This document shows positions 34,880 to 43,371 of a DNA stretch of 64,000 nucleotides, piece after piece. A program made the translations under genes and the position numbers. Every line of letters starts with the position of its first letter. The stretch's first letter is position 1. Under the pieces are notes generated by a model. That model was not told the DNA's origin. It did not search any database and was given only the letters and a program-made list of their open reading frames with translations. Source of the stretch: Stigmatella aurantiaca DW4/3-1 (GTDB lineage: Bacteria; Myxococcota; Myxococcia; Myxococcales; Myxococcaceae); assembly GCF_000165485.1 (NCBI RefSeq), contig NC_014623.1, positions 763,501-827,500 on the forward strand. Reading direction: 5' to 3'.

Positions 34880-35872
34880 ATGAATACTCAAGCCGCTCGC
34901 CAGCCGCCCGCTGTTCTCCCAGCCCCCAACGAGGTTTGCTGGTGTGGCAGCGGCTCCAAGTACAAGAAGTGCCACCGGGGCGCGGACGCCGCCGAGGCCC
35001 GCAAGCTGGGGGGCAACGTCCAGCGCCGGGGCATCCGCCCGGGCATCATCAGCCCCCGCCGCACGGTGCCCGCGCACATCCCGCGCCCGGACTACGCGGA
35101 GACGGGCCGGCCCGGACGGGGCGAGATGTCCGATGTGAAGACCCCGGAGGTGATTGACCGCATGCGCCGCGCGGGCAAGGCCGCCGCCCAGGTGCTGCAA
35201 ATCACCGCCGCCGCGGTGCGCCCGGGCATCACCACCGACGAACTCGATGCCATCGCCCACGAGGCGTACATCCAGCTGGGCGGTTACCCGAGCACCCTCA
35301 ACTACCACGGGTTCCCCAAGTCGCTGTGCACCTCGGTCAACGAGGTCATCTGCCATGGCATCCCGGACAGCCGGGCCCTGGAAGACGGGGACATCGTCAA
35401 CCTGGACATCACCATCTTCCTGGAGGGCGTCCACGGGGACTGCTCGGCCACCTATTTCGTGGGCAAGGTGGACCCGGACTCCGAGCGGCTGGTGCGCGTG
35501 GCGCGCGAGTGCCTGGACCTGGGCATCCAGGCGGTGAAGCCCGGCCGTCCCATCAACGACATCGGCCGTGCCATCGAGGACCACGCGGCCAAGAACGGCA
35601 TGAGCGTGGTGCGGGCCTACTGTGGCCATGGCATCGGCGAGAAGTTCCACAGCTCGCTGCAGATTCCTCACTATTACGAGGAGGATGCGAACACGATCAT
35701 GCAGCCGGGGATGACGTTCACGGTGGAGCCGATGATCAACCTCGGCCACTGGCAGCACCGCTCGTGGGACGACGGCTGGACGGCGGTTACCGCCGACGGC
35801 AGCCGGAGCGCGCAGTTCGAGCACATGCTGGTCGTCACCGAGCAGGGCTACGAGCTGCTCACGTTGCCCTGA
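34880..35872 (+). CDS. map: Methionine aminopeptidase with N-terminal SEC-C zinc motif
   Basis: This 330-aa enzyme removes initiator Met from nascent proteins. Metal ligands are D176, D187, H250, E283 and E314. The N-terminal ~80 residues extend beyond the core and carry a SEC-C motif, CWCGSGSKYKKCH (C20, C22, C31, H32), which binds zinc and in other proteins (SecA, ribosome-associated factors) mediates ribosome or protein docking. Bacterial type I MetAPs with SEC-C extensions are known. The extension suggests docking to the ribosomal exit region. Confidence 0.96.
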   Translation: MNTQAARQPPAVLPAPNEVCWCGSGSKYKKCHRGADAAEARKLGGNVQRRGIRPGIISPRRTVPAHIPRPDYAETGRPGRGEMSDVKTPEVIDRMRRAGKAAAQVLQITAAAVRPGITTDELDAIAHEAYIQLGGYPSTLNYHGFPKSLCTSVNEVICHGIPDSRALEDGDIVNLDITIFLEGVHGDCSATYFVGKVDPDSERLVRVARECLDLGIQAVKPGRPINDIGRAIEDHAAKNGMSVVRAYCGHGIGEKFHSSLQIPHYYEEDANTIMQPGMTFTVEPMINLGHWQHRSWDDGWTAVTADGSRSAQFEHMLVVTEQGYELLTLP

Positions 35873-36029
35873 GCCGCTCCCGCAACCGGGGAGGCGAGCC
35901 CCTGCGATTGTCCTATCCATGGAACAGAGCATGCAGGGCGGTGGTCTTCTGGGAAGAGGGGCCGGGCCCTATATCTGGGGCATCGGCAGCCGGGCAGCAG
36001 CCCGCTCCGCAACCCCAAAGGACACGACC

Positions 36030-36677
36030 ATGAGCAAGCCCTATCGCCGTCTCGACATCCACAATGCCGCGGTGCTGTTGGTGGACCATCAGGCAGGCCT
36101 GCTGTCGCTGGTCCGCGACTTCAACCCGGACCCGTTCAGGAACAACGTGCTCGCCCTGGCGGACCTGGCCGCCTACTTCAAGCTTCCGGTGGTGCTGACG
36201 ACCAGCTTCGAGGAAGGGCCCAACGGTCCGCTCATGCCCGAGCTGCGGGAGAAGTTCCCGGACGCGCCCTTCATCCCCCGCCCGGGTCAGATCAATGCCT
36301 GGGACAACGAGGACTTCGTCAAGGCGGTGAAGGCCACCGGCCGCAAGCAGCTCATCCTCGCGGGCGTCGTGACCGAGGTGTGCGTGGCGTTCCCGGCGCT
36401 GTCGGCGCTGGAGGAGGACTTCGAGGTGTTCGTCGTGACGGATGCCTCCGGCACGTTCAATGAAGTGTCACGCCACGCCTCGTGGGACCGGATGTCCCAG
36501 GCCGGAGCACAGCTCATGACGTGGTTCGCCGTCGCCGCGGAGTTGCACCGCGACTGGCGCCGGGACGTCGAGGGGCTGGGAGCGCTGTTCTCCAACCACA
36601 TCCCCGACTACCGAAACCTCATCACCAGCTACAACACGTTCAAGGCCTCCAAGCCCCAGTTGAAGGCAGTGCCGTAA
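36030..36677 (+). CDS. Isochorismatase-family hydrolase, YcaC-like
   Basis: This 215-aa cysteine-hydrolase fold protein has D19 (LLVDHQAG) and C118 (VVTEVCVAFPAL). The resemblance to enterobacterial YcaC is extensive, including INAWDNEDFVKAVKATG, GTFNEVSRHASWDRMSQAGA and LFSNHIPDYRNLITSY. YcaC forms octamers and its physiological substrate is unsettled. Such high conservation across phyla may reflect horizontal transfer. It is followed by a palindromic terminator shared with the convergent GH92 gene. Confidence 0.93.
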   Translation: MSKPYRRLDIHNAAVLLVDHQAGLLSLVRDFNPDPFRNNVLALADLAAYFKLPVVLTTSFEEGPNGPLMPELREKFPDAPFIPRPGQINAWDNEDFVKAVKATGRKQLILAGVVTEVCVAFPALSALEEDFEVFVVTDASGTFNEVSRHASWDRMSQAGAQLMTWFAVAAELHRDWRRDVEGLGALFSNHIPDYRNLITSYNTFKASKPQLKAVP

Positions 36678-36681
36678 GGGC

Positions 36682-36709
36682 ATGCCGTCCGGCGCACACC
36701 GGACGGCAT
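36682..36709. terminator. Perfect 11-bp stem, likely bidirectional terminator
   Basis: ATGCCGTCCGG (36682-36692) and CCGGACGGCAT (36699-36709) form a perfect stem with a 6-nt loop. It sits exactly between the convergent ends of the YcaC-like gene and the GH92 gene. There is no T-run, so termination may need Rho, or the stem may block read-through. Confidence 0.6.
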
Positions 36710-36728
36710 CGGGCTGCGTTTCATCCAC

Positions 36729-39700
36729 TCAGGACAGCGTGATCGCGTACACCTCGAACCGGGCGTCGTTCGGCAGGCTCATGGAGTGCACCTGCTTCGC
36801 CGGATCGAGTGCGAGGGATTGGCCGAACAAGCGCACCGGCGGCCCGTCCACGCCGCTCCCGGCCTTGATCCGGTGGGGCATGTCGAGCAACACGCTGCTC
36901 CCAGACGGCGCGCTTCCCGCCCAGTCCCCGGCGGTGACCGGGAGGTCCACCACGCTGCCATCGGTGTACCGGACGGAGACCGTCGTCGTCACGGGACCAT
37001 TGTGCGACGCGGAGACCAGGTGGAGCGTCTGGTAGTTGCCTCCCGGAAGCAGGATTCCCTGGCCTCGGGCCTCCACGAAGTTGTTCGCGGTCCCATTCGG
37101 GTCGGGCGCCGAATACGTCACGCCCGCCCAGGTGACGGAGCCGGCCGCGGGCAACAGGGTGGCGTCATAGCTCCAGCCCTGGCCGTCGAAGTTGCCCTCT
37201 CGCGATTGGGCGACCGTCGCGGTGCCGTCATGGTTGCGGTCGTTCGTCAGATCCACGGCGCATGTTCCGGAAACGCCGGGCAGACAGGCTCCTGCCGGCC
37301 GTAGCTCGAGGGTCACGTTCCGGGTGACGGTGTTCGCCCCCTCCGCCGAGACGACCACCTGGAGGGGATACACGCCCGCGGGTGTGTTGGCGGGCACGGT
37401 GATGGCGAGGGGCCCCGTCCACTGCACGGGCAGACGCCGTGACGACAAGGCGAAGGACGTCGCCGAGGCGGACCAGCCCGCCGGGACGGTCGGCGTCACG
37501 GTGATGTCCAACCCTTGGGGTGCCTGGCCGAGCACGTCCAGTGTCAGCTCGATCGTCTGGGCCTCGCCGCGGAGGGGCAGGACGGCCGCGGACGGCCGCA
37601 CGGAGGCGTCGACATGGCGACGGGAGTCGCCCTCGCCCGGATTGACCGACGGGGGCCTCGCGCTGCTCCCGGTGCCCCAGCTCGAGGGCTCGTCGCCGAG
37701 CACATAGGCCAGACGGCCGCCCCGGAGGATCTCGTTCCACTCGACATAGGTCCGAGTGAGCTCCTGGTCGCCGAGCGTCACGCGCTGGATGTACCGCCGG
37801 GTGTCGCTGGCGCCAGGGGCCGTGAGGGTCAGCGTGCTTGCCTGACGGGAGCCGAAGGCCCCGACGCGGACCACGGCGGACTCGAACTGGGGGCTGGACA
37901 GGGCGAGGAAGTTCGCGCCACTCATCGTCGGGTACACACCGAGCGAGGAGAACACGTACCACGCGGACATGGTGCCCAGGTCGTCGTTGCCCGTCATTCC
38001 GTCTGGCCCCGGGGTGAACAACGTCATCGCCGCGCGCACGACGGTGGCCGTCTTCGCGGGCGCTCCCGCCCACAGGTACATGTAGGGTGCGAGCAGGTCG
38101 GGTTCGTTGTTGGGGTTGTACGTGGGCTTGCCGTAATAGTCGTAAGGTTGGGTGATCCAATCCGCGTGAGCGGTCCCCGCGGGATCCGCGAGCAACTTGT
38201 CGTAGGCGAAGAAAGCATCCAGGCGCTGTTCGGTCGCGCGCTCACCGCCCATGAGCGCGACCAGCCCGGCCGGATCCTGGGGCACCAGCCACTGGTACTG
38301 GTAAGCCCCTCCCTCGTGGAACTGGTGGGAGGCTTCCACCGGATCATACGGCGTCAGCCACGTGCCATCGGACGTGCGGGGACGGAACTGGCCGATGGAG
38401 GAGTCCCACAGGTTTCGATACCACTGCCCGCGCTCGGCGAACATCCGTGCATCGTCCTCGTGTCCGAGCCCCTGCGCCATCAACGCGAGCGCCGCGTCGG
38501 CCGCCGCGTACTCGAGTGTCGCCGAGGCCGGGTGCACGCAATCGTTGTCCCCGCCCTTGTGCGCGCAGTCGACGCCCAGCTTCAAGCCAGAGGGGATGTA
38601 TCCCCGGCCGTTGTAGAACTCGATGCCCGAGCGGCCGTTGTAGGGCGAATCGGAGGGCGGCGCCTGGAGCGCGTTCTTGCGCAGCATCGCGTATGCCTCT
38701 TGCTCATGACCCTCGAGGAGTCCCCGGGCCCAGACATCGACGAGAAAGGGCGTCACGGGATCCCCCGTCATGATGTTGGTCTCGCTGTTGGCGAGCGACC
38801 AGCGGGGCAGCCAGCCCCCATGCCGGCCGATGGCGAGAATCGACAGCGCGACGTCCCGGGCGATCTGCGGCTCGAGCACTTCCAACAAGTGGTTCTGGGG
38901 ACGGTACGTGTCCCACAGCGAGAAGTTCTGGTACGGCGTGTAGCCGCTCGCCTCGTGGACCTGGTTGTCAAAACCGACATACCGGCCGTCCACGTCACCG
39001 GCCAGGTTCGGGTGCAACTGCGCATGGTACAGGGCGCTGTAGAAGGCGGCCTGCCGGTCGCGAGTGCCTCCGCTGATCTGAATGGCTCTGAGTTTGTCGG
39101 CCCACGCGTCATGCAGCCGGGTCCGCGTGGCCTCGAAGTCGAAAGACTCTCCCGTCTCCTTCGCGAGGTTCTTCCTGGCGCCCTCGAGCCCGGTATAGGA
39201 CAGGCCGACCTTCACCGTGACGTCGAGGTCCGTGGTCGCATCGAACGTGACCCAGGCGCCGTTGTTCCCCGAACCGGAGGCGTCCCGAGAGCCCGGAAGC
39301 GGGGTGGAGCCGCGCCAAGTGCCGTGGGACGCGAAGGGCCGGTCGAACGTGGCCGTGAAGTAGACTGTGTGCTGGTCCCGCCCGGCGCAGAATCCGCCAG
39401 CCCTGACGCGGCCCTCGAGGGTCCGGTCCCCGACGACGTGGATCTCCGAGTCCTGGACCGCTTGGTTGGCCTTGCCGGTGTTGAATAGGACGTTCGCGGT
39501 GGCGGTGGATGGGAAGGTGAAGCGCAGCCAGCCAGTCCGCTCGGTGGCGGTGAGCTCGGCCCTGATGCCATAGCGCGAGAGTCCGACGCGGTAATAGCCT
39601 GGAGTGGCTTCCTCGTCGTCATGCGAGTACTTCGACTTGTAGCCGTTGATGTCGACGGACTCGACGGCACCGGTCGTGGGCATGATGGGCAATTCGCCCA

Positions 39701-40034
39701 TGACGCCGCAGCCGACCCCCGACAGGTGCGTCTGGCTGAAGCCGTAGAGGGCGTCCTGTTGGTAGTCGTATCCGCCCTGTCCACCCGTGTCTGGACTGAG
39801 CTGCACCATGCCGAAGGGCGCGCTCGCGCCGGGAAAGGTGTTGCCGAAGTTCTGGGTGCCGATGAAGGGATTGACGAACTGGGTGGGATCCACTGGAGGT
39901 GGCGGGGGAGGGGGTGGCTCCTCCTCCCCTGGAACGTCGGGAGCCTCGATGGGGGGCGACGGGTTCTTGCATCCGGCGAGCAGGAGTCCGGCGATGGCCA
40001 GACCCACCACGTTTCTCCTATGGAGCAACCACAT
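36729..40034 (-). CDS. Secreted GH92-family alpha-mannosidase lipoprotein
   Basis: A ~1,101-aa lipoprotein (LLLAGC) with a Pro-rich linker. The GH92 catalytic domain (about 45-760) has FVNPFIGTQNFGNTFPGASA, SGVGCGVMGELP, WDTYRPQNHL, HGGWLPRWSLA, NNEPDLLAPYMYLWAG and the hallmark GNDDLGTMSAWYVFSSLG. C-terminal Ig-like (NEW3-like, ~800-920) and carbohydrate-binding-like domains follow. GH92 enzymes are Ca-dependent exo-alpha-mannosidases acting on mannans or N-glycans. GAGGAG eight bases before the ATG at 40034 supports the start. It fits a predatory or saprophytic lifestyle. Confidence 0.93.
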   Translation of the reverse strand: MWLLHRRNVVGLAIAGLLLAGCKNPSPPIEAPDVPGEEEPPPPPPPPVDPTQFVNPFIGTQNFGNTFPGASAPFGMVQLSPDTGGQGGYDYQQDALYGFSQTHLSGVGCGVMGELPIMPTTGAVESVDINGYKSKYSHDDEEATPGYYRVGLSRYGIRAELTATERTGWLRFTFPSTATANVLFNTGKANQAVQDSEIHVVGDRTLEGRVRAGGFCAGRDQHTVYFTATFDRPFASHGTWRGSTPLPGSRDASGSGNNGAWVTFDATTDLDVTVKVGLSYTGLEGARKNLAKETGESFDFEATRTRLHDAWADKLRAIQISGGTRDRQAAFYSALYHAQLHPNLAGDVDGRYVGFDNQVHEASGYTPYQNFSLWDTYRPQNHLLEVLEPQIARDVALSILAIGRHGGWLPRWSLANSETNIMTGDPVTPFLVDVWARGLLEGHEQEAYAMLRKNALQAPPSDSPYNGRSGIEFYNGRGYIPSGLKLGVDCAHKGGDNDCVHPASATLEYAAADAALALMAQGLGHEDDARMFAERGQWYRNLWDSSIGQFRPRTSDGTWLTPYDPVEASHQFHEGGAYQYQWLVPQDPAGLVALMGGERATEQRLDAFFAYDKLLADPAGTAHADWITQPYDYYGKPTYNPNNEPDLLAPYMYLWAGAPAKTATVVRAAMTLFTPGPDGMTGNDDLGTMSAWYVFSSLGVYPTMSGANFLALSSPQFESAVVRVGAFGSRQASTLTLTAPGASDTRRYIQRVTLGDQELTRTYVEWNEILRGGRLAYVLGDEPSSWGTGSSARPPSVNPGEGDSRRHVDASVRPSAAVLPLRGEAQTIELTLDVLGQAPQGLDITVTPTVPAGWSASATSFALSSRRLPVQWTGPLAITVPANTPAGVYPLQVVVSAEGANTVTRNVTLELRPAGACLPGVSGTCAVDLTNDRNHDGTATVAQSREGNFDGQGWSYDATLLPAAGSVTWAGVTYSAPDPNGTANNFVEARGQGILLPGGNYQTLHLVSASHNGPVTTTVSVRYTDGSVVDLPVTAGDWAGSAPSGSSVLLDMPHRIKAGSGVDGPPVRLFGQSLALDPAKQVHSMSLPNDARFEVYAITLS

Positions 40035-40234
40035 GAACAGAACTCCTCGTTGTGATGACGCCGTGGGGGGGAAGAGAGGAGACCCAGGCGCTGGCTGCCA
40101 TGCCAGGGTCAATCCCCTCCATGACATCGCCTGCTTACCCCTTAAGCAATTTCTTTGAGAGGGATTTGGATGAGGCTTGAACGGCCGGTGGGAGGTGACG
40201 CAAATTGCCCGGCACTGGGGCTCGTGAGGGTGCC

Positions 40235-40699
40235 TCACAAGACGGGGAAATGCCTCATCGTGTAGGGCATGTCCACCCGGTTCAAACGCTCTGGGGTCCA
40301 GATGCCGGTGCGCGAGTCCAGATACAGGTGCCCGTGCTGACGCAGGACCAGGACGGTCTCTCCGATGAACAAGAGGACGGCATCCCCCGGGACTTGGCGC
40401 AGCACCGCCAGTCCCGCCTGAAGCATGGAAGCGATGGCTGCATGTCTCTCGTCACCACTGTCAATCCAGAAGTGGAGGTTGACGGCAGGGGAGATTCCCA
40501 GTTCCTCCTCGAGGATGGCCTTGCTCATGGGGGCAACGGGCCCCGCGCTGACGAGAAAGCCAGGACCCGCGGTCTCTTTGAACACTCCTGGACTGACGAG
40601 CGCCGTCTCAGGCTCCAGGCCAACTTCCTTCAGTGCTATCCGCAACACCTGCTGCGGGGACAAAGCGGTCGCAATGTTGAAGTCATAGTCCAAAGACAC
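40235..40699 (-). CDS. SitI3-like immunity protein
   Basis: This 154-aa protein opens MSLDYDFNIATALSPQQVLR, which resembles the SitI3 immunity family of Myxococcus. SitBAI toxins are delivered between kin by TraA/B outer-membrane exchange, and the I protein protects self. The rest (VNLHFWIDSGDERHAAIASM, GDAVLLFIGETVLVLRQHG) is a small alpha/beta immunity-type fold. Its expected upstream toxin is not intact: only a C-terminal stump remains at 40715-40890. It is therefore likely an orphan immunity gene. The family call is from recollection, not a search. Confidence 0.5.
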   Translation of the reverse strand: MSLDYDFNIATALSPQQVLRIALKEVGLEPETALVSPGVFKETAGPGFLVSAGPVAPMSKAILEEELGISPAVNLHFWIDSGDERHAAIASMLQAGLAVLRQVPGDAVLLFIGETVLVLRQHGHLYLDSRTGIWTPERLNRVDMPYTMRHFPVL

Positions 40700-40714
40700 G
40701 GTCTCTCCTGGTTC

Positions 40715-40890
40715 CTACGGCCAGAATGGCACGATGGTGCCTTCTGGCGAAATGACCAGAACCTCCTTTAGGTTCGGCATGGGCCACGCGTCGAATTGCA
40801 TCTTCAGGGCGGAAAGATCGACAGAGCTGTCGCGCAAACCGAGCACCTTGCCACCGAACAGGCAGAACAGAACACGAGCTTCCACCTCCC
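40715..40890 (-). pseudogene. C-terminal stump of a gene upstream of the SitI3-like gene
   Basis: On the minus strand about 57 codons read as protein-like sequence and end at a stop 15 bases before the immunity gene (VEARVLFCLFGGKVLGLRDS then VDLSALKMQFDAWPMPNLKE and VLVISPEGTIVPFWP). Upstream of ~40890 the frame dissolves into Arg-rich non-protein-like sequence. Position and spacing fit the 3' end of a cognate toxin (or an immunity paralogue) cut off by recombination. Confidence 0.4.
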
Positions 40891-40983
40891 CTGGAACTGT
40901 CCGGTCTCGTCGCCGCCTACTTCGCGGCCAAGAATGCGCACGATGCCGGTGCCATGCCCGCCTGGTTCGCGGAGGCATCTCAC
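40891..40983 (+). pseudogene. Remnant of an NTF2/SnoaL-like gene
   Basis: On the plus strand ~31 codons read ELSGLVAAYFAAKNAHDAGA then MPAWFAEASH. This closely resembles the first helices of NTF2/SnoaL-like domains ('I.aYF.AkNahDad.m.acFAeDA'). It has no start codon and runs directly into the antisense end of the SIR2 gene at 40980. It abuts the stump on the other strand, so ~40890 and ~40983 look like recombination junctions. Confidence 0.4.
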
Positions 40984-42563
40984 TCGTACGGCTTGACGAA
41001 GGCCTTCGGCATGCTTTCCTTCAGGCGCTTGGCGATCGCTGCCCCTCCGGGCGCTCCGTGAGTCATCTTCAAGGATCCACCGGCCTTCAGCCGCTCATAA
41101 CGAACGAGCGGATGCTCATAAGTTGTATGGGGAGCAAAACTCCGGTCGTTCCAGGCCTTGTCGAACCAGTGCTTCACGTAGCCTTGAACGTCCTCAGGGT
41201 AATTCTTGAGGTCACATTCGTCGTATTCAATGAGATGGCTGATCCGCCCCCGGATGCCATCCGTGACTTGGCGGCCCCAGGAGGCAAGCAGTTCCAGGGC
41301 TCTTGCGAGCGCCACGATCGTCCACTCTCCGGGAACATCGCGCACACTCGGTCTGAAGATGTCGAAGAGACTCTCGGATTTCCGGAGGTTGGTTGTCGCA
41401 AGGAGGGCCGCCATCACTTCAAGCCGCAGGCCAGGGTCCGAGAGATGCAGGTTGAAGGCCGCGGCGTTCAGGTCATCGCCCTCCTCAGCACTGCCGCACT
41501 TCTTCGCCAGCTCCAGGAAGATGCTGGCCACGCTGGGCTCGAGCGCCTGGGGAATGAGCGCTATATCGAAGAGGCCCCGGAACTTTCCAATGGCTTCTTC
41601 GAATGGATCATTCTGAAGCGCACGCTGCGCCGCGGCGACATCGTACGCCGTCGCGACGGGACGTGTCGGTGGCACAGTTGGCCGGAAGATCATGTCCAGC
41701 TCGTCCCTTCGCTTGTGGTGGGCCGTCTCGCCAACAATGTCCGACAGCGTCTGGGTGAATGCTTCCGCAATGTCCGTTGCTTCTGGATGGACATCCCTGG
41801 GGACCATGAGCTTGATGCCATGCTTGGCGCACATGGCCGTCAGCCCGGGGCTGTTCTCCCAGGCGAGCAGATAGGAGGGCGGCAGCCGCCCACCGAAGAC
41901 CCGAGTGAGTTCGTCGAACGTGCTCTGGATGTTGGGATCACGGAAGCTGAATCCAATGAACAGGAGGCCTTTGGCCAGCAGGTCTGACTCCAGCCGGATG
42001 TTCAGGAAGTGCCGGCTGCCTGTCCTGGCCGCATAGTCCGCGCTGGTAAAAACGACGGAAGCCGGATCATCGAGGTCGCCATGGTATTTGATATACAACG
42101 GCTGTCCTGGCATGGCCTCCGCCAGGTCTTCCAACTTGACGATGACCTTGTAGGGCCTGCCATACTTCTCCAGGCACCGCTCCATGACGTTGTCCTGATT
42201 GGTCGTGTAGATCGTTCCCACACGGAGGCTCATGACCTGAAGATGGGTCGGGCCCTTCAGGTCATCGTAGGCATCGATCCTCAGGTGCTCCTTCAGGAAG
42301 TCGCAGAAGCGCTCCTTGCCAAACCGATCCACATAAAGCTGTGCCACCTTCAGTGGGTCGGTCTCGGCAATACCGAGTGCCGTGGCCAGCTTTGTGGTGA
42401 TGTCGTCCCATCCGCTCCCCAGGTGGGGAAGCGAGCAACCTGCCCCCAGGAAGGGAATGAGTTTGTGTTTCGCAGCCAACGCTGCGGCTTCTGCAATCAG
42501 GGAAGGGGTCATGGTCAAAGGGTCTCTCGCGTCAGTACCGAAAGGATAGTGTCTTTTTGACAC
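40980..42563 (-). CDS. SIR2-domain protein, probable defence-associated NADase
   Basis: The frame is up to 527 aa from GTG 42563; ATG 42512 (510 aa) is an equally plausible start. SIR2-like motifs lie in the first ~250 residues: FLGAGCS (38-44), YTTNQDN (119-125), KYHGDLDD with H161, and LLFIGFSFRDPNI (~201-212), the signature of the SIR2_2 subgroup in anti-phage proteins such as ThsA and Dsr. The C-terminal half is helical with no recognised domain. In such systems SIR2 depletes NAD on infection. It is a single gene, without TIR, STING or HerA partners, inside a rearranged patch. Confidence 0.85.
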   Translation of the reverse strand: MSKRHYPFGTDARDPLTMTPSLIAEAAALAAKHKLIPFLGAGCSLPHLGSGWDDITTKLATALGIAETDPLKVAQLYVDRFGKERFCDFLKEHLRIDAYDDLKGPTHLQVMSLRVGTIYTTNQDNVMERCLEKYGRPYKVIVKLEDLAEAMPGQPLYIKYHGDLDDPASVVFTSADYAARTGSRHFLNIRLESDLLAKGLLFIGFSFRDPNIQSTFDELTRVFGGRLPPSYLLAWENSPGLTAMCAKHGIKLMVPRDVHPEATDIAEAFTQTLSDIVGETAHHKRRDELDMIFRPTVPPTRPVATAYDVAAAQRALQNDPFEEAIGKFRGLFDIALIPQALEPSVASIFLELAKKCGSAEEGDDLNAAAFNLHLSDPGLRLEVMAALLATTNLRKSESLFDIFRPSVRDVPGEWTIVALARALELLASWGRQVTDGIRGRISHLIEYDECDLKNYPEDVQGYVKHWFDKAWNDRSFAPHTTYEHPLVRYERLKAGGSLKMTHGAPGGAAIAKRLKESMPKAFVKPYE

Positions 42564-42603
42564 GAAGACAAGGGCCCATCACCTGGGGCCCAAGGAGCGA
42601 GCG

Positions 42604-43356
42604 ATGAAGGATTTCTCTGGAAAGGTGGCGGTCGTCACGGGGGCGGGGTCTGGCATCGGCGAAGCCATCGCGGAGCGGCTGTGGGCGGGCGGCGCGCACG
42701 TCGTGCTCGCGGACATCGATGAGGGCCGCGCCCGTGCTGTGGCGGCGCGGATCGATTCGAAAGGAGCGTCGACCCTGGCGCTGACGGCCGACGTCTCCGA
42801 TGCCAAAGCCGTCGAGGAGATGGTGGCCCACACCCTCAGGCGGTTCGGTGCGCTCCACCTCGCCATCAACAATGCGGGCTTCCCGGGGCAGCGGGAGGTG
42901 AGCACCGGTGCGTATGCGCTCGATGAATGGCGCCGCGTCCTCGCCACCAACCTGGACGGCATCTTTCATGGCCTTCGCTTCGAGATTCCGGCCATTCAAG
43001 CTTCCGGTGGGGGAGCGATTCTCAACATGTCCTCGGTCGCGGGGCTCGTCGGGGTCGAAGGCGAACCCGCTTATGTCGCGGCCAAGCACGGCATCATCGG
43101 GCTGACCCGGGCGGCCGCCCTTGAGTACGCGGCGAAAGGCATCCGGGTCAACGCCATCGCGCCGGGCTTCATCGCCACGCCCGAGATCCTCGCGGCCTCC
43201 GAGGAGGAGCGGGCGGCGCTGGCCGCGCTCCATCCCATGAATCGTTTGGGCGAGCCCCGCGAGGTGGCCGAACTCGCCGCCTTCCTGCTCTCGGACAAGG
43301 CGGCGTTCATCACGGGCAGCGTGCACGTGATCGACGGCGGCTACTCGGCCCGCTGA
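42604..43356 (+). CDS. Short-chain dehydrogenase/reductase
   Basis: This 250-aa classical SDR has TGAGSGIGEA (cofactor loop, 12-21), D37 (NAD preference), NNAG, catalytic S143/S144 (NMSSVAG), Y157 and K161 (YVAAKHG). The C-terminus DGGYSAR is typical. It should be an active NAD-dependent alcohol dehydrogenase of unknown substrate. The ATG at 42604 is preceded by AAGGAGCGAGCG. It may once have been preceded by the NTF2-like gene whose remnant lies beyond the SIR2 gene. Confidence 0.94.
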   Translation: MKDFSGKVAVVTGAGSGIGEAIAERLWAGGAHVVLADIDEGRARAVAARIDSKGASTLALTADVSDAKAVEEMVAHTLRRFGALHLAINNAGFPGQREVSTGAYALDEWRRVLATNLDGIFHGLRFEIPAIQASGGGAILNMSSVAGLVGVEGEPAYVAAKHGIIGLTRAAALEYAAKGIRVNAIAPGFIATPEILAASEEERAALAALHPMNRLGEPREVAELAAFLLSDKAAFITGSVHVIDGGYSAR

Positions 43357-43371
43357 GAGGCGGCCGACCGT

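Noticed and set aside
37515-39488. 657-codon plus-strand frame opposite the GH92 gene
   Set aside because: No domain; the minus strand carries conserved GH92 catalytic motifs throughout.
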